Origin: Canna indica
Taxonomy: Eukaryota; Streptophyta; Magnoliopsida; Zingiberales; Cannaceae
Direction of reading: 5' to 3'
Assembly: GCA_034359265.1 (NCBI GenBank)
Contig: CP136896.1
Span: 22,909,501 to 22,973,500, forward strand
Length of the DNA stretch: 64,000 nt
Positions 53,355 to 64,000 of this stretch are shown in pieces. Both the position numbers and the translations under genes were made by a program. The notes beneath the pieces were generated by a model that was not told where the DNA came from, made no database searches, and was given only the letters and a program-made list of their open reading frames with translations. The stretch's first letter is position 1. Each line of letters starts with the position of its first letter.

Positions 53355-55714
53355 TTGCAGCCGACTCCCCCTCTCCTCTTTCCCTTGGAGCCACCACCAC
53401 CCAGAGCCGAGCCGCCCAAGCCTTCCCTTCTCCTCTCCTTCTTCTCCTTCCCTATGGAGCTGAGCCGAGGGAGCCGCCAGCAAAGCTAACCGCTCCCTCT
53501 TGCCCTCCTTCCCTCCTCTTGGAGTCGGCGTCTTGGGAGGAGCAGCCGCCTGCCCCTTTTTCATTGGGGTTGAGCTGCCGAATTTTGGAGCCAAAATTGG
53601 AGGTCGTCGATTGGATTTTCTTCTCCAATCCTCTTTCCAAATTATGTGAGTGGTTTTACCCTCTCTCTTTTGGGATTTCTTCAATTTCTTGAAGCCGTTC
53701 TTGGCGGCTTATCGTTCTTGATTTGTTTCAATAATTTCTCGAGTTCTTACCGTGTTTTCTTGTGGTTTGTGCTTGAGAAGGCCCTAAACTCTCCCATATG
53801 GGACTCGGCAGCCCTAGGGTAAACCTAGGGGTGCTCGTCCAAGGGGGAAATCGGGGTTGCTCTCAATGTGTTCGATGAAATGCCCAAATGAGAGTTCTTG
53901 TTACCTTAATGTGCAAATCTTGATTTCTTTACCTAAATATGTTCTTGATATATGGATTGCATGCCTTAGATTTAAATCTGTGATTTTTGGATAGAAATCA
54001 TGTTATAGGATCAAGATCTTGATATTTATGTCATGGGGATTCTTGGGAAGGGATTCTTAATCTTGATGTCTGTTTCTTGATTAAGGTGTTGTAGATTCTT
54101 GTTAATCTTTATTAATAAGCATGAAATCTTTGAAATTAATATTGAGATTAGTATTTTGTCCTAATGATAATTAAGGATTTAATTTCTGTTAATTTTCGGA
54201 TTTAATTTCAAGTTATGCTGAAAATTGAATGTTGCTGGAATTTTATGCTGAGATGATGAATCTGTGTTGTTTTTAGATTGTTTGCTGTGGTGTGTGTATT
54301 ACTCTGAATATAGTCGTGTAACCTATCGTTTCAATCAGAAAATATAGTTTGGAAATATAGGACACACTTTGGAGACTTGATTCGGGTTAGATACATCAGT
54401 TTCGAGTTGAACAGTAAGCTAAAACAAAACCTAACATGGTTGACCTAAATTTTAATTTCATAATTAAAATTGTGAAGAGGGTAAGAATAATCTGTTATGA
54501 ACCAACAAATCAAGTTTATGCATGAAACAAAACTGCACGGGTTCATGACATTACGGGTCTAGAAATTAGGATCGGGTATTGGAGTGTTGAGACACTTTCC
54601 AATAGGAACACCCATGAGACACCGTCGGAAAGACTTGACTTAGGTCATGATGCGCCATATCTTTATGAATGGTGGAGAGGCTTGTTGAGGAGCCAAATTA
54701 TGGGCTAGGCCCGGGAGGTTGGATGGCTAATTCCCAACCTGCATAACAAGTTCGGAGGGTCTTTCCCGATTGTTCTGGTTTGTCCTCGTGTGATAAGTTC
54801 GGAGGGCCTACTCGATTATCCCTGAGGTGGTGTTAAGGAATAAGTTTGGAGGGTCTTTCCCGATTATTCCTGTGATATCTTTTAGGAGTAAGCTAGGAGG
54901 GCCTACCCAATTACTCCTATGATATCTTAAAGGAGCAAGTTCGGACGGATGAATCCCGATTGTCCCTACGCGTCTCGTGGAGTAAGTTCAGAGGGCCTTT
55001 CCCGATTGCTCCCGAGTTTATTTATACTAGAATAAGTTCAGATGGCCTTCCCGATTATACTAGTATGTGTTGTTGCCTTCGACATAGTAGGCTTCGGTCT
55101 GATGTACTCCACTCTTGGAGGGTTGGATGCCTTGAGGCATGAGTAGCCAGTTGGCATGTTAGCTAGTCACACCTTCGTGACTTTACATCCTGTAGAGATA
55201 GATATATTATTATTACTCTGTGATGTTTATTTGTGGGGGTTGGTAGAACCGCTCACTGAGTTCTTTGAACTCACCTGTTGCCATTTGATTTTTGTCTTGC
55301 AGAGCTTGATCGATGAGGTGGGTTGGAGCACTTGGTGCCACTGGAGGGTAGAGGAGCCGTATGATCTCATAGCAGTCCTAGTTAGGGTCGTAGTCGAGTC
55401 TTTTGGTAGTGGTCATACACTTTTATTGGTTTGATTTGGAGTTGTAGCCCTTGAGGGCATTTATGTCATTTATTTCAGACTTTATTGTATATGGACTTTT
55501 CAAATGTTGAACTTAATTTGTTATTTCCGCATTTTGCATTTCAATTGAACTACTTGTAATTAACTCTGTTTTGATTTACTTTTCATTTGAAATGAAACTT
55601 GTTATTTCTTTATGCTATTGTTTATTTGTTGAGTTGTCATATGCATGATTTAGGCTGCGGGGTATAGGCACGTATACCCTGGCCGGTCACGTGATCCTGA
55701 GTTGGGGCGTGACA
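53355..55714 (+). mobile_element. Gypsy LTR inserted in pol of element G
   Basis: About 2.36 kb between protease and reverse transcriptase. It ends CCTGAGTTGGGGCGTGACA at 55714, like the 5' LTR of G, and its leader is rich in CCGCCGCC/CTCCTCTCC. A TTCGGAGGGCCTTTCCCGAT minisatellite (54735-55060) lies in the middle. The left boundary is near TGCAGCCGACTCCCCC at 53356; no target duplication is found and some pol codons are missing at the junction. No internal region or second LTR is present, so it is a solo LTR or a truncated element. Confidence 0.6.
54735..55060. repeat. TTCGGAGGGCCTTTCCCGAT minisatellite
   Basis: About eight degenerate units, each AAGTTCGGAGGG(C/T)CT followed by (T)CCCGATT and ATTCC-like bases, spaced roughly 40-60 bases apart. 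They form part of the gypsy LTR. A related GGTGACGGGGAAGGTCCCGA repeat occurs at 62985-63110. Confidence 0.7.
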
Positions 55715-56023
55715 TCGATGTTAGGGGAATCCAGGTGGTTTATGAGTTCCCTGATGTTTTCCCCTAGGAGTTGCCGAGTTTGCCACCAGAAAGGGAGATT
55801 GAATTTTGCATCGACTTGTAGCCTAGGGTGAAGCCAATTTCCCTTCCACCTTATCGGATGACACCGGCCGAGTTGATCGAGCTGAAGTCGCAATTGCAGG
55901 AGCTACTAGATTTGGGCTTCATATGCCCAAGTGTTTCGTCGTGGGGTGCTTCGGTGCTCTTCGTGAAAAAGAAGGATAGGTCTATGCGCATGTGCATCGA
56001 CTACCGGCAACTTAATAAGGTGA

Positions 56024-58816
56024 TGTTGTACAAATGGCCTACACTAGAGGGGGGATGAATAGTGTGTTTACTAACAATTGTTGCCTAATTTTGATTTTAA
56101 TCGTTTACTTAGATCACTTAGGCAAGTTGCAATTTTTCGATTAGATGCGGAAGCAAGATGAACCAATTAAACACAAACAGAAGATAGCAATGCTAACACA
56201 CAAATTTATAGTGGTTCGGCCCCAATGCCTACTCCACTACCTAAGCACCCTGCTTAGGATTTCCAAACTAGTTTAACTAGATTAATTATATTTCCCTTAC
56301 ACAGAGGACTTTGACTCGAAGAGTCTCACTCTCGACTTAAGGCACTTCCACACCCGAAAGTCTCCACTTTCTTATCGAGAGCACTCTTCCACCTCAACCC
56401 TAAGGGAGAACTCACTTAATCCTAGCAAACTACATTTAATTACACCGGTGGATTTAAACCTCAAACACCAAGGCTACCACCCAATTTCAAGACCTAACAA
56501 TCCTAGGTCTTCACACGCACAAATCCAAAATAAACACGTTCAAATAACAATAAAGATTACAATGAAAAGAGCTTAGAAATGAAACCAAAAATCAATGCTT
56601 TTTTCCGGGCCTTCAATGCCTTCAACTCGCCAAGAAGAAGAGCTTGAATTAAATCCTGAGTTGAGACAGAGTGTGCGCTTGAAGCGGATTTTGACGGAAG
56701 ATTAGGGCGCAGCAAATCAATCTCTAGATGGCTCAATTCTCCCCTTTAGAATGCTCAATAAAATTTGTAAGTGTAGGAGAAGAAGATTAAAGAGGTTAGA
56801 TGAGGGATATTTATAACCTCTCAAAGAAATGACAGATGCGTCCTCTGCCGCATTTTGGCCTCTGTCGGTCGACCGAAGTAGCCTTGCATGATTTCTTCCC
56901 TATCTTCGGTCGATCAATGGGTCGACCGAATGGCTACTGCCATTTTTTTGCGACATTCGGTCGATCGTCCGGTCGACTGACAAGGCTGTTGTGTGAAATC
57001 CGACACTAGAAGGGGGGTTGAATAGTGTATGTCCCCTCTTTCCTATATTTTATTTTTTTCTTTTTACTCAATTTTAACTTCACAGTGCAAGTGTTTCTTA
57101 ACACTAGATGTAATCAAATATCAATAACAATGATAGACAATCAAGAAAGCAATGCAGACAAGAATATTTATAGTGGTTCGGCCAACTACCTACTCCACTA
57201 CATTGGCTCCTCACCAAGAATTTCTAACCACTACTTTATAGAGTTTATGTTTCCCTTTGAATACAATGAGGACACTCTTCTCACCACTCCGAGAACCCCT
57301 CAATCCTATTCACCTAGGCAAAACACAATTCTATAAAGTTTTCCCTAAGTGTTTCTCTAGCACACCTAGCAGCTATTACATATGAGAACAAGTTTGAAAT
57401 AACAATTCAAATACAATGAAAGGAGCTTAAGAATTTAAACATGAACCAATGCTCCTTTCCCAAGCCTTCAAGCCTTCAACTTATCGGAAGATGAATCTTG
57501 AGTTGCAGCAGAGTTGAGGGAAGCAGGGAAGCAGGCGCTCGAAGAATATTGTCGACGGAAACGAAGGGCGTGCAGCAAATCAATTCTTATGAAGACTTAA
57601 ATTAATTCTTTAATGCTCAATAAAATTTCTAAGAAGACTCAAAGGAGTTAGGTGAGGGGTATTTATAACCCCTCAACCGAAGGGAACGTTCAACAGGTAA
57701 AAAAATAGTCGTTGATGCCGTTCGGTCGCTTGCCGATCGATCGTCGGTCGACCGACTAATCGACCGCCAAGGCGACCACCGGCTTTAAGAGAGTGTTTGG
57801 TTGACCAACTGTTGCATTTTTATCGATCCCACATTTGGTCGACCGAAGTAGTGGTGCCAGGGTCGCGTGACTTGTGATCTGCAATCCGATTGATCGATCG
57901 GTCGACCGATGCAGCTTCTGCCAAATTCTGGCTTTGGTCAGTCGACCGAAGTAGCCTTGCGCAATTTCCTTTACCAACTTCGGTCGACCGACAGGTCGAC
58001 CGAATGGCTACTGCCAATTTTTTACGTCATTCGATCGACCGAATAGTCTACTTGCCAGAAATCTGCCTTGTTCGATCGACCGACCGGTCGACCGAACTCA
58101 TGTCGAGGCTGATTTCTACTTGAATTTTTTTACATGCCTTTTTATGGGTTTAGTTACCAAGTTTTAACTTGGATAACTTATAATTTGGCTTGGGATAAAA
58201 TCATCCTAGGGGTATATTACATGATCTCTACTTGATCTAAGCCCGAGCCTTTCTTTGACGTTTTCTTCTTCCATTTCTTTGACGGTCTTTTCTTTCGATT
58301 CATTTGAACGAACTTGGCATGCTTACGACAACCTCAACATGAACTCAAAGCTTCACATAAGGATTAAATACGTGTTTGTTATCATCAAAATAAAGATCGA
58401 AGCTTAAGAGAAACCCTTAAGCCAACAAAGGCTACTGCCAATTTTCTAACTACATTTGGTTGACCGCCCGGTCGACCGAACCTATGCTGAATTTGATTTC
58501 TTCAACCTTCTTCTTCCGCGCTTCGTTTTCGGGTTCCGACTTTCAATGAGCATCAACGTGGAGAGCTTTCCATATGATCTTTGGACTCATCCAATACGTC
58601 TTTGGTGCACACATCGATCTTCGAGAGATTCCACGATGAACCCGAGCGCGACAATCAATGTCCTTTCGATTTTCCGATTTCTTTCGATATTTCCGATCGA
58701 GAACATCGAACACTAACCAAAATGGAACCTGAAAGATTTTTTCAGTAAAACATTAGTTCCATGTTTGTTATCATCAAACTGAGATTAAGACTAAGGTTGA
58801 AAACCTTAAGCCAACA
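56024..58816 (-). mobile_element. Solo LTR (outer) antisense in gypsy pol
   Basis: In reverse complement it starts TGTTGGCTTAAGGTTTTCAA (58816) and ends TTTGTACAACA (56024). Perfect GGTGA duplications lie at 56019-56023 and 58817-58821. Net length without the nested LTR is about 1347 bp. It belongs to the A/B/E SIRE-type LTR family, with the G-rich GAGGGGGG run near one end and TCGACCGA palindromes at 56868-56985 and 58455-58490. Confidence 0.92.
56987..58427 (-). mobile_element. Solo LTR (inner) nested in the outer LTR
   Basis: A 1441-bp LTR of the same family and orientation: reverse complement starts TGTTGGCTTAAGGGTTTC (58427) and ends GGATTTCACACAACA (56987). Perfect AAGGC duplications lie at 56982-56986 and 58428-58432. 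It carries the densest cluster of GGTCGACCGA-type palindromes in the window (57720-58105). No internal retrotransposon sequence remains. Confidence 0.93.
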
Positions 58817-59452
58817 GGTGACAGTTAAGAATCTTTACCCGCTACCCAAGATTGATGACTTGTTTGACCAGCTCCAGGGGGCACAGTGGTTTTCGAATAT
58901 TGACATGAGGTTCGGATACCATCAGTTGAGAATCCGGAATTGTGATGTGCCCAAGACTGCTTTCAGGTCAAGATATGGCCACTTTGAGTTCTTGGTCATG
59001 TCTTTTGGGCTGACGAATGCACCAGTAGCTTTCATGGACCGGATGAACCGAGTGTTCAAGGAGTACTTGAATAGATTTGTAATTGTTTTTATTGATGACA
59101 TTTTGATTTATTTCGGAGCAGGGAACAACACTCTGAGCATTTGATGATGGTCCTGAAAACTCTCTGGGAGCACCAGTTGTATGCTAAGTTCTCCAAGTGC
59201 GAGTTCTAGTTGGAGAGTGTGGGGTTTCTAGGCCATGTGGTGTCGAGAGAAGGGATGAGAGTGGACCCTGCAAAGGTTGAGGCAGTCCAGAACTGGAAGC
59301 GGCCGACCAACGTGACGGAGATCCGTAGCTTCTTGGGATTGGCCGACTACTACAGGAAGTTTATGGAGAATTTCTCTAGGATTGCGGCACCATTGACTCG
59401 CCTAACTCAGAAGAAGGTCATGTTTGTGTGGGACGACAAGTGCGAGGAAACA

Positions 59453-60604
59453 TGTATCTAATCCATTTGGTGAGTTTTGGGTTCATATTGAAGGAACAGT
59501 CCGCCTACGAAGTTCGTCCGAAAAAACACAAAGAATCAAGTAAAAATGGCTCCGGTGGCGATCGAGTTGAAACCATGTCAAACCGTAGGTTTAGGGTTAG
59601 AATCAAGTGTAATATATCCCTAGGACATGAACCTTATCAATTACCAAGAACTTCCAAGTCATAAACAACATTCCGGATGGGATGTTGTATCATCTCGGAA
59701 TTGAAACAACCCGGAACAACCCGGATGGACAACTCGGTTGGACAACCCGGAACAAACCAGAACAACCCGGATTGACATTCTAGAATAGCTTGGAAAGTAT
59801 CGGTACTTTCTAAGTATTCCCAGAATCAACTAGTCAAACTGTCCAAAATTCCCAAAATGCCCCCAACGGCTCTATTTTGAATTCCTACCTGTTGAGCTTA
59901 CTGGAAACCGAGCTCCTACCCTTGGGATCTCTATATAAGCTCCCAAACTTGCCTTCCCTTGCCTCCAAACTTTTCATTGAGCAAATCATTAAGTGTTTGA
60001 GCCTTCAAAGAGTAATCTAAAGCCCTAGTTCTCACTTCTACACTCTCAAGTGGTGGTCTTCAATCTTCTACCCTCTCAAGGCAAAAGCCCTTCATCTACT
60101 TGAGGCGTTGGAAGTTTAGAAAGCTGGAGAAAGAAGTACAAGTTTGTTTTACATTTATTGCTCCTTTATTGTGTTTTCATCCTGTTGTGTTGATTTGATA
60201 AACTAGCTTTCAAGGCGTGCTTGTAAAATATCTTGGTGTGATTGTAGAGATTTGTTTTGCTAGAGAATAGGTGTTGAGATTTTCTCAAAGGGTTGAGAAC
60301 AAAATTCTCATTGTATTCTTAAGAAAACATTTCATCTATAAAGTGTTAAGGTTAGAAATCCTTGGTGAGGAGCCAAGGTAGTAGAGTAGGTGGGTTGGCC
60401 GAACCACTATATATCATTCTTGTTTGCATTGTCTCTTACTTGATTATTTACTTGCTTATTGTGGTTAGCTTATCATCCATAGCATCCATACTCAAAGAAC
60501 TCATGCTAAAGTATTAAGTTGCTTAAAACCGAAAAGATTAAATTAAAACTAGAGTTTGATCACACACTATTCAACCATCTTCTAGTATGGGTATTTGAAC
60601 AACA
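59453..60604 (+). repeat. SIRE-type LTR or fragment
   Basis: Aligns with the LTR of copia A (for example TCATTGAGCAAATCATTAAG followed by GCCTTCAAAGAGT, and TTGAGGCGTTGGAAG). It ends GGGTATTTGAACAACA at 60604. The left end TGTATCTAATCC at 59453 does not match the family start, and the flanking five bases differ (AAACA, GGTTG), so the left part is truncated or rearranged. It includes CCCGGA(A)CAACCCGGAT repeats at about 59700-59770. Confidence 0.65.
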
Positions 60605-61260
60605 GGTTGGACCCGACCACTGCGACGCACTAATGCTTACCTTCAGCGTAATAGGAGCATGCTGCCATGTCAAGCACCTTAATCTTCCATAACAAGGAGT
60701 CACCTTCAAATCCAGTGAAGTAAGAACAGATGGGACGAATGATAAGGTCCCCAGTGCAGCAAGAACCCAATAACACCACGTGAATTCCTTTGCGCCGAAG
60801 GAGATCTATACCCTAGCGTACGAGTGCCGACTGGATCACAAAACTTTGTAGCCTTAAAGGACGATTTGAGGCCATTGTAGGTGATGAAGGGGGTGGCGAG
60901 GAAGATGTGGCGAGGGGGGAGGGGGGACAGCAGATGACGAGACGGCTATAAGGAAAGTTGGCGATGCAATAGCCTTGAGGGAAGAAAAAGGTGCAGCCTT
61001 TGAGAGGTTGGAAGTACAAGCACGTGAAATCTGTTGAGAGGAGCGACGTTTCCAAATCTTGAGAGGGTCGGAATGAACTGGTGGCTTCAGCGTAGGAGCA
61101 GATCTAGCTTTCCAGAACGACGAAGAATCAATGGTGGACGTGTGAATGAAAACATGGCTGTGGTGATTGGGTTGGTGAGCTCGCGGGAAAATAGGGGCCT
61201 TCAGGGATTGGAGCGAGCGCTAACGCCGGCGCCGTACCACAGTCCATTCGCCTAAGACAT
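60605..61260 (-). other. Unassigned gene-like stretch
   Basis: Higher in GC than its surroundings. On the minus strand an 80-codon open frame (61055-60813, LYFQPLKGCTFFFPQGYC, Ser/Pro-rich tail) is followed in another frame by ICSYFTGFEGDSLLWKIKVL then DMAACSYYAEG before a GTAAGC donor-like site. It could be a captured or decayed host gene, but I do not recognise the family. Confidence 0.3.
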
Positions 61261-63545
61261 CTGGTGCACCTGATCGATCGGCGGCGTGCCTCGGATAGTG
61301 TCTTGCCAACCTCTTGCGCAACATCTCTGAGATATGGTTTTCTTCCTTGTTTGATTTGTTGTAATCCTTGAAACCGGCATTTTGATGATGGAAAATTATT
61401 GTTGTTTGAGGGGATGTTTCGTGGCAACCCTAGGAAAGGCCTGTCCCCTATCCTTAGGTTAGGCGGTATGTAGAAGTAGAGGGTGGATTCACTTGAATTG
61501 ATACTATGTGATTTGTAGATTATTTTTTCTCTACATTGGTTAATTCTTGAAAGGTAATAGTGTTTGAGGCATAGGGTTTAGTTTAGGGTAGCCTTATACT
61601 TTTAAGGGTCGATTGCGAATGGTAAGGAAAGGAGGGTCATATACATGTTGTTTCCAATACAAATTTGAGAGGGTATGATTGTGTGTCTTGGGGGTGAAAA
61701 TGAGTTCTAAATCGGAAAATATTCTAGTTTATTTACTCATTTGATATGTGCTTGTGCATGGAATGCTTGGATAGCTTGGTGTGCAAAGTGAGACCTCTTA
61801 CTAGGGGTATTGGTGTATGGAAGCGGGTTTAAAATCGAGAATGGTAGTATGTCCCGAACTAAGGTTATAGGGGACTGTTTTGGGGATATTTAAAGGCATT
61901 TGACAAGGTCAATATGACATGTGTTTTCTTTTATCTTACATGGTTGCTATCATTGATTTTAAAGGTTCATGTTTATGTTAAATCTTGCTTTAAGAAGCTA
62001 GAAGTAACATGTTATAAACTCATGAATTATTCATCACTGTTATGGCTGTGAATAATGCTTGTTAAGGTTGGTTTAAAACTAGATAAATCAGTTCCTTAAA
62101 TATGAATGTTTTGGTGGTCATAAAGAGATAGTCTACAAGCATGGAAACTGTCCAAAATTATATTTTTTATGCATAATTGACACTTAGTTCGGAGGATGAT
62201 AAGTCATCCGTTTAGTACAAACTCTTGGAGTCAGTTTGTAGGATAGTTGGACAGCTCCGACACCAAATTTCAGCGGATTTCGAGTTAAAGTGAAGGGGTT
62301 TGTGCAATTAGTTTGAGGGCTACCCAAATTGCCTAGTTCTGCACATAGCAGAATTTATAATAAGTTGAAAGTTTGACGTGATGAACGAAAGGTGAACTGT
62401 TGTCCTATGATAATGAAAATTTGGGAAAAACTTGTAGTGTATGCGGACAAACATACGAATCTGATTTGAAGGAAATAGATTAAGAATTGACTTAATTATG
62501 ACTTTTGTAAGATAACAAGTCAAACACTAAAAAACTCTAAGAGTGAATGTAGAAATTCTGGGATGACGTGTTCGTCACGTCGTTTCATGACCGATTCGTT
62601 GTCCAAATGACTTGAAACTTTGTGGTTAGTTAGTGTGATTTTCAGGCTTGACTAATTTGTGATTTCAATAGCCATTTCCCTAAAGACTAAGGGTTTGGTA
62701 AAGGTGGCAAAAGTAAATTTGTTAACATTGGAGAAATACATAAATTTGGTTAAGTGTTGGAGTACTTGCCTTGATTTTACTTGAGGAATGAATTGCTTCA
62801 ATGTTTATGTTTTGCAATTATGGTAGACTTGATCTACACTGCTGTGGTAGAAATGTTAACTGATAAACGATGTTGTCTATATGCATATCTTTATTGTGTT
62901 GGTCCAGCCCCATTGGGTGTGGCCGGTGACTTGAGACTCAAATGGGTGACGGAAATGGTCCCGAAGAGGAGGCGTCTCTAAAAACCCATTCGGTGACCGG
63001 GGGATGCCCGAAGAGACGACACTGGGTATACGAGCTAGGTTTCGATTGGTGACGGGGAAGGTCCCGAAAAGACGGCTCCAAAAGCCCATCCGGTGATAAA
63101 AAATAACCTGAAGAGACCGATTAGGGCTGGGTGCTACGTCGGGAGGCCACCCTGACGATCACCCTTATAAGTGGCATATGTCGGAGGGAGATTCCAGACC
63201 TGTGTTGGATCGCAACTAGAGGGGCAGGTGGCGGCTAGTGCGTGTATCCCGGAGATAAGGCCGGAATGTGCGTAATATATGCTTTGTGATGTTATGGTTC
63301 CCTGAGATGCATGATGTTATATTCACGTGGTTAAATGATGCCATGATTTGGTATTGAATTAATTTAATATGTATTACTGTTATTTTATTCATTTATATGA
63401 TTATGTGGTTTTGTTCTTTTGAGGGCAAGCCTACCACTCATTGAGTTATATACTCATGCCCTCATGCTTATGTGTGCAGGTTCAGGTGCAGCTCATGAGG
63501 CTTGATGCAGTTGGCGGTGTAAGCTCATAAGAGAGAATTTCCCCA
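61261..63545. other. Gypsy LTR-like DNA
   Basis: No coding potential. GGACAGCTCCGACACCAAAT and a GGTGACGGGGAAGGTCCCGA repeat (62985-63110) resemble the gypsy LTR at 53355-55714 in layout, and CTACCACTCATTGAGTTAT at 63430 matches the common LTR context CTCACTGAGTT. Ends and duplications were not found. Confidence 0.4.
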
Positions 63546-64000
63546 GTCATAGTTAGAAAGTCGTGATGTCATGTTTTTATTTGCATTTGAATATTTTTGT
63601 AGCATTGGTAGTCTCTTATGAGACTTTTCATCTGTCATAGAGTGTTGTCATTTTATGTTTTGGAGTATAAAATCACTTCTTTTCATATTTATATATGCAT
63701 TTCAGTTGTGTCCTTTGTCATATTATATTTGATATTTATAAAAATTCATATTTTCTTACTCAAATCCACAAGTCGTCGGTGGTAATAGATATAGGTGTAC
63801 TCTGTATCATCGTTGTGAGAACTTATATTACTTAGACTAACAAACAATGACATTGCACCTATATAAAAATTGTTTCACACATCTTTATTGTCGACGGATT
63901 GCACATGATAATTCATTTATAGGGATGACATCGTATGATTAAGAGGTTAGCCATCTGATATTGGATCAACATCGACAACTCATACATTAGTTGAGCAGTC
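63546..64000. other. AT-rich DNA at the window edge
   Basis: I see no gene, repeat end or RNA gene in it. It may be the continuation of the preceding LTR-like sequence. Confidence 0.4.

Larger units (their letters stand above)
55715..59450 (+). pseudogene. gypsy G reverse transcriptase-RNase H, split by LTRs
   Basis: Pol resumes after the LTR insertion: [90 protein letters not shown] to LNKV at 56023. It is then cut by antisense LTRs (56024-58816) and continues at 58822 with [34 protein letters not shown] (the family GYHQ), [18 protein letters not shown] and the catalytic FIDD (59088-59099). A frame change follows, then [40 protein letters not shown], and it stops at WDDKCEE near 59447. These motifs fit the Tekay/Del lineage. 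RNase H is only begun, and integrase and chromodomain are missing. Confidence 0.9.

Noticed and set aside
53355..53512. A Pro-rich coding exon from the CTCCTCTTTCCC-rich stretch
   Set aside because: The same sequence lies at 51770-51929 in the duplicated unit and matches LTR leader composition; the apparent frame continues only by chance after the protease.
57720..58105. CRISPR-like array from regular GGTCGACCGA repeats
   Set aside because: The words are short palindromes with irregular spacing, inside an LTR of a plant retrotransposon; there are no constant-length spacers or cas genes.
1..64000. tRNA, rRNA or 5S genes (including a 5S-bearing Cassandra-type LTR)
   Set aside because: I found no cloverleaf with A and B boxes and no 5S-like sequence in the TRIM LTRs; the TGGTATCAGAGC matches are retrotransposon primer sites.

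Overview
The window is plant nuclear DNA, almost certainly from an angiosperm with a large, transposon-rich genome. The evidence is Ty1/copia and Ty3/gypsy polyproteins of plant lineages, plant-type CACTA transposases with associated C-terminal domains, initiator-Met-tRNA primer sites (TGGTATCAGAGC), and captured fragments of plant-type genes. I found no complete ordinary host gene, rRNA, tRNA or CRISPR. Nearly everything recognisable is a transposable element or relic, many inserted into one another. The species cannot be named from sequence alone.

Layout. 1-1.1 kb: a miniature LTR element (TRIM, direct repeats ATATA) with a second repeat lodged in its 3' LTR. 1.7-6.35 kb: a decayed Ty1/copia element whose gag is split by a CACTA-type fragment. 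6.6-28.3 kb: a five-level nest. SIRE-like copia A is split in gag by solo LTR B (CACAT), B by full-length SIRE-like copia C (TGTGT), C by solo LTR E (GAAAA) in its second ORF, and E by CACTA element D (TGT). 28.3-34.6 kb: repeat fragments, a solo LTR (GTTTT) inside an Athila-like gypsy polymerase fragment, several gypsy LTR-like stretches and minisatellites. 34.6-41.9 kb: a second CACTA element (ATT), nearly identical to D but inverted; its transposase is open for 1163 codons. 42.2-49.0 kb: a Mutator-like element with long inverted termini and a perfect 9-bp duplication (TAGTAGGAA). It carries fragments of an AGC-type protein kinase and a GT61 glycosyltransferase, and is itself interrupted by a TRIM (GTTCC) and a CACTA-like element that contains two exons of the splicing factor SF3B4. 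49.1-59.5 kb: a Ty3/gypsy Tekay/Del-like element with a 1.6-kb internal tandem duplication of gag-protease, a gypsy LTR insertion, and an antisense LTR-in-LTR insertion (GGTGA, then AAGGC) in its reverse transcriptase. 59.5-64 kb: another SIRE-type LTR, an unassigned gene-like stretch and gypsy LTR-like sequence.

How the parts work together. The two CACTA copies encode the same two-gene system: a TNPD-like transposase and a TNPA-like accessory protein of the Transposase_24 family, spliced from five exons. The ends carry arrays of an AGCAACGGC motif, presumably the accessory protein's binding sites. D has two nonsense changes in its transposase but an intact accessory gene; the 34.6-41.9 kb copy has both genes open. 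The second copy could therefore supply transposase for both. The rest of the polymerase genes are broken by stops, frameshifts, deletions or insertions.
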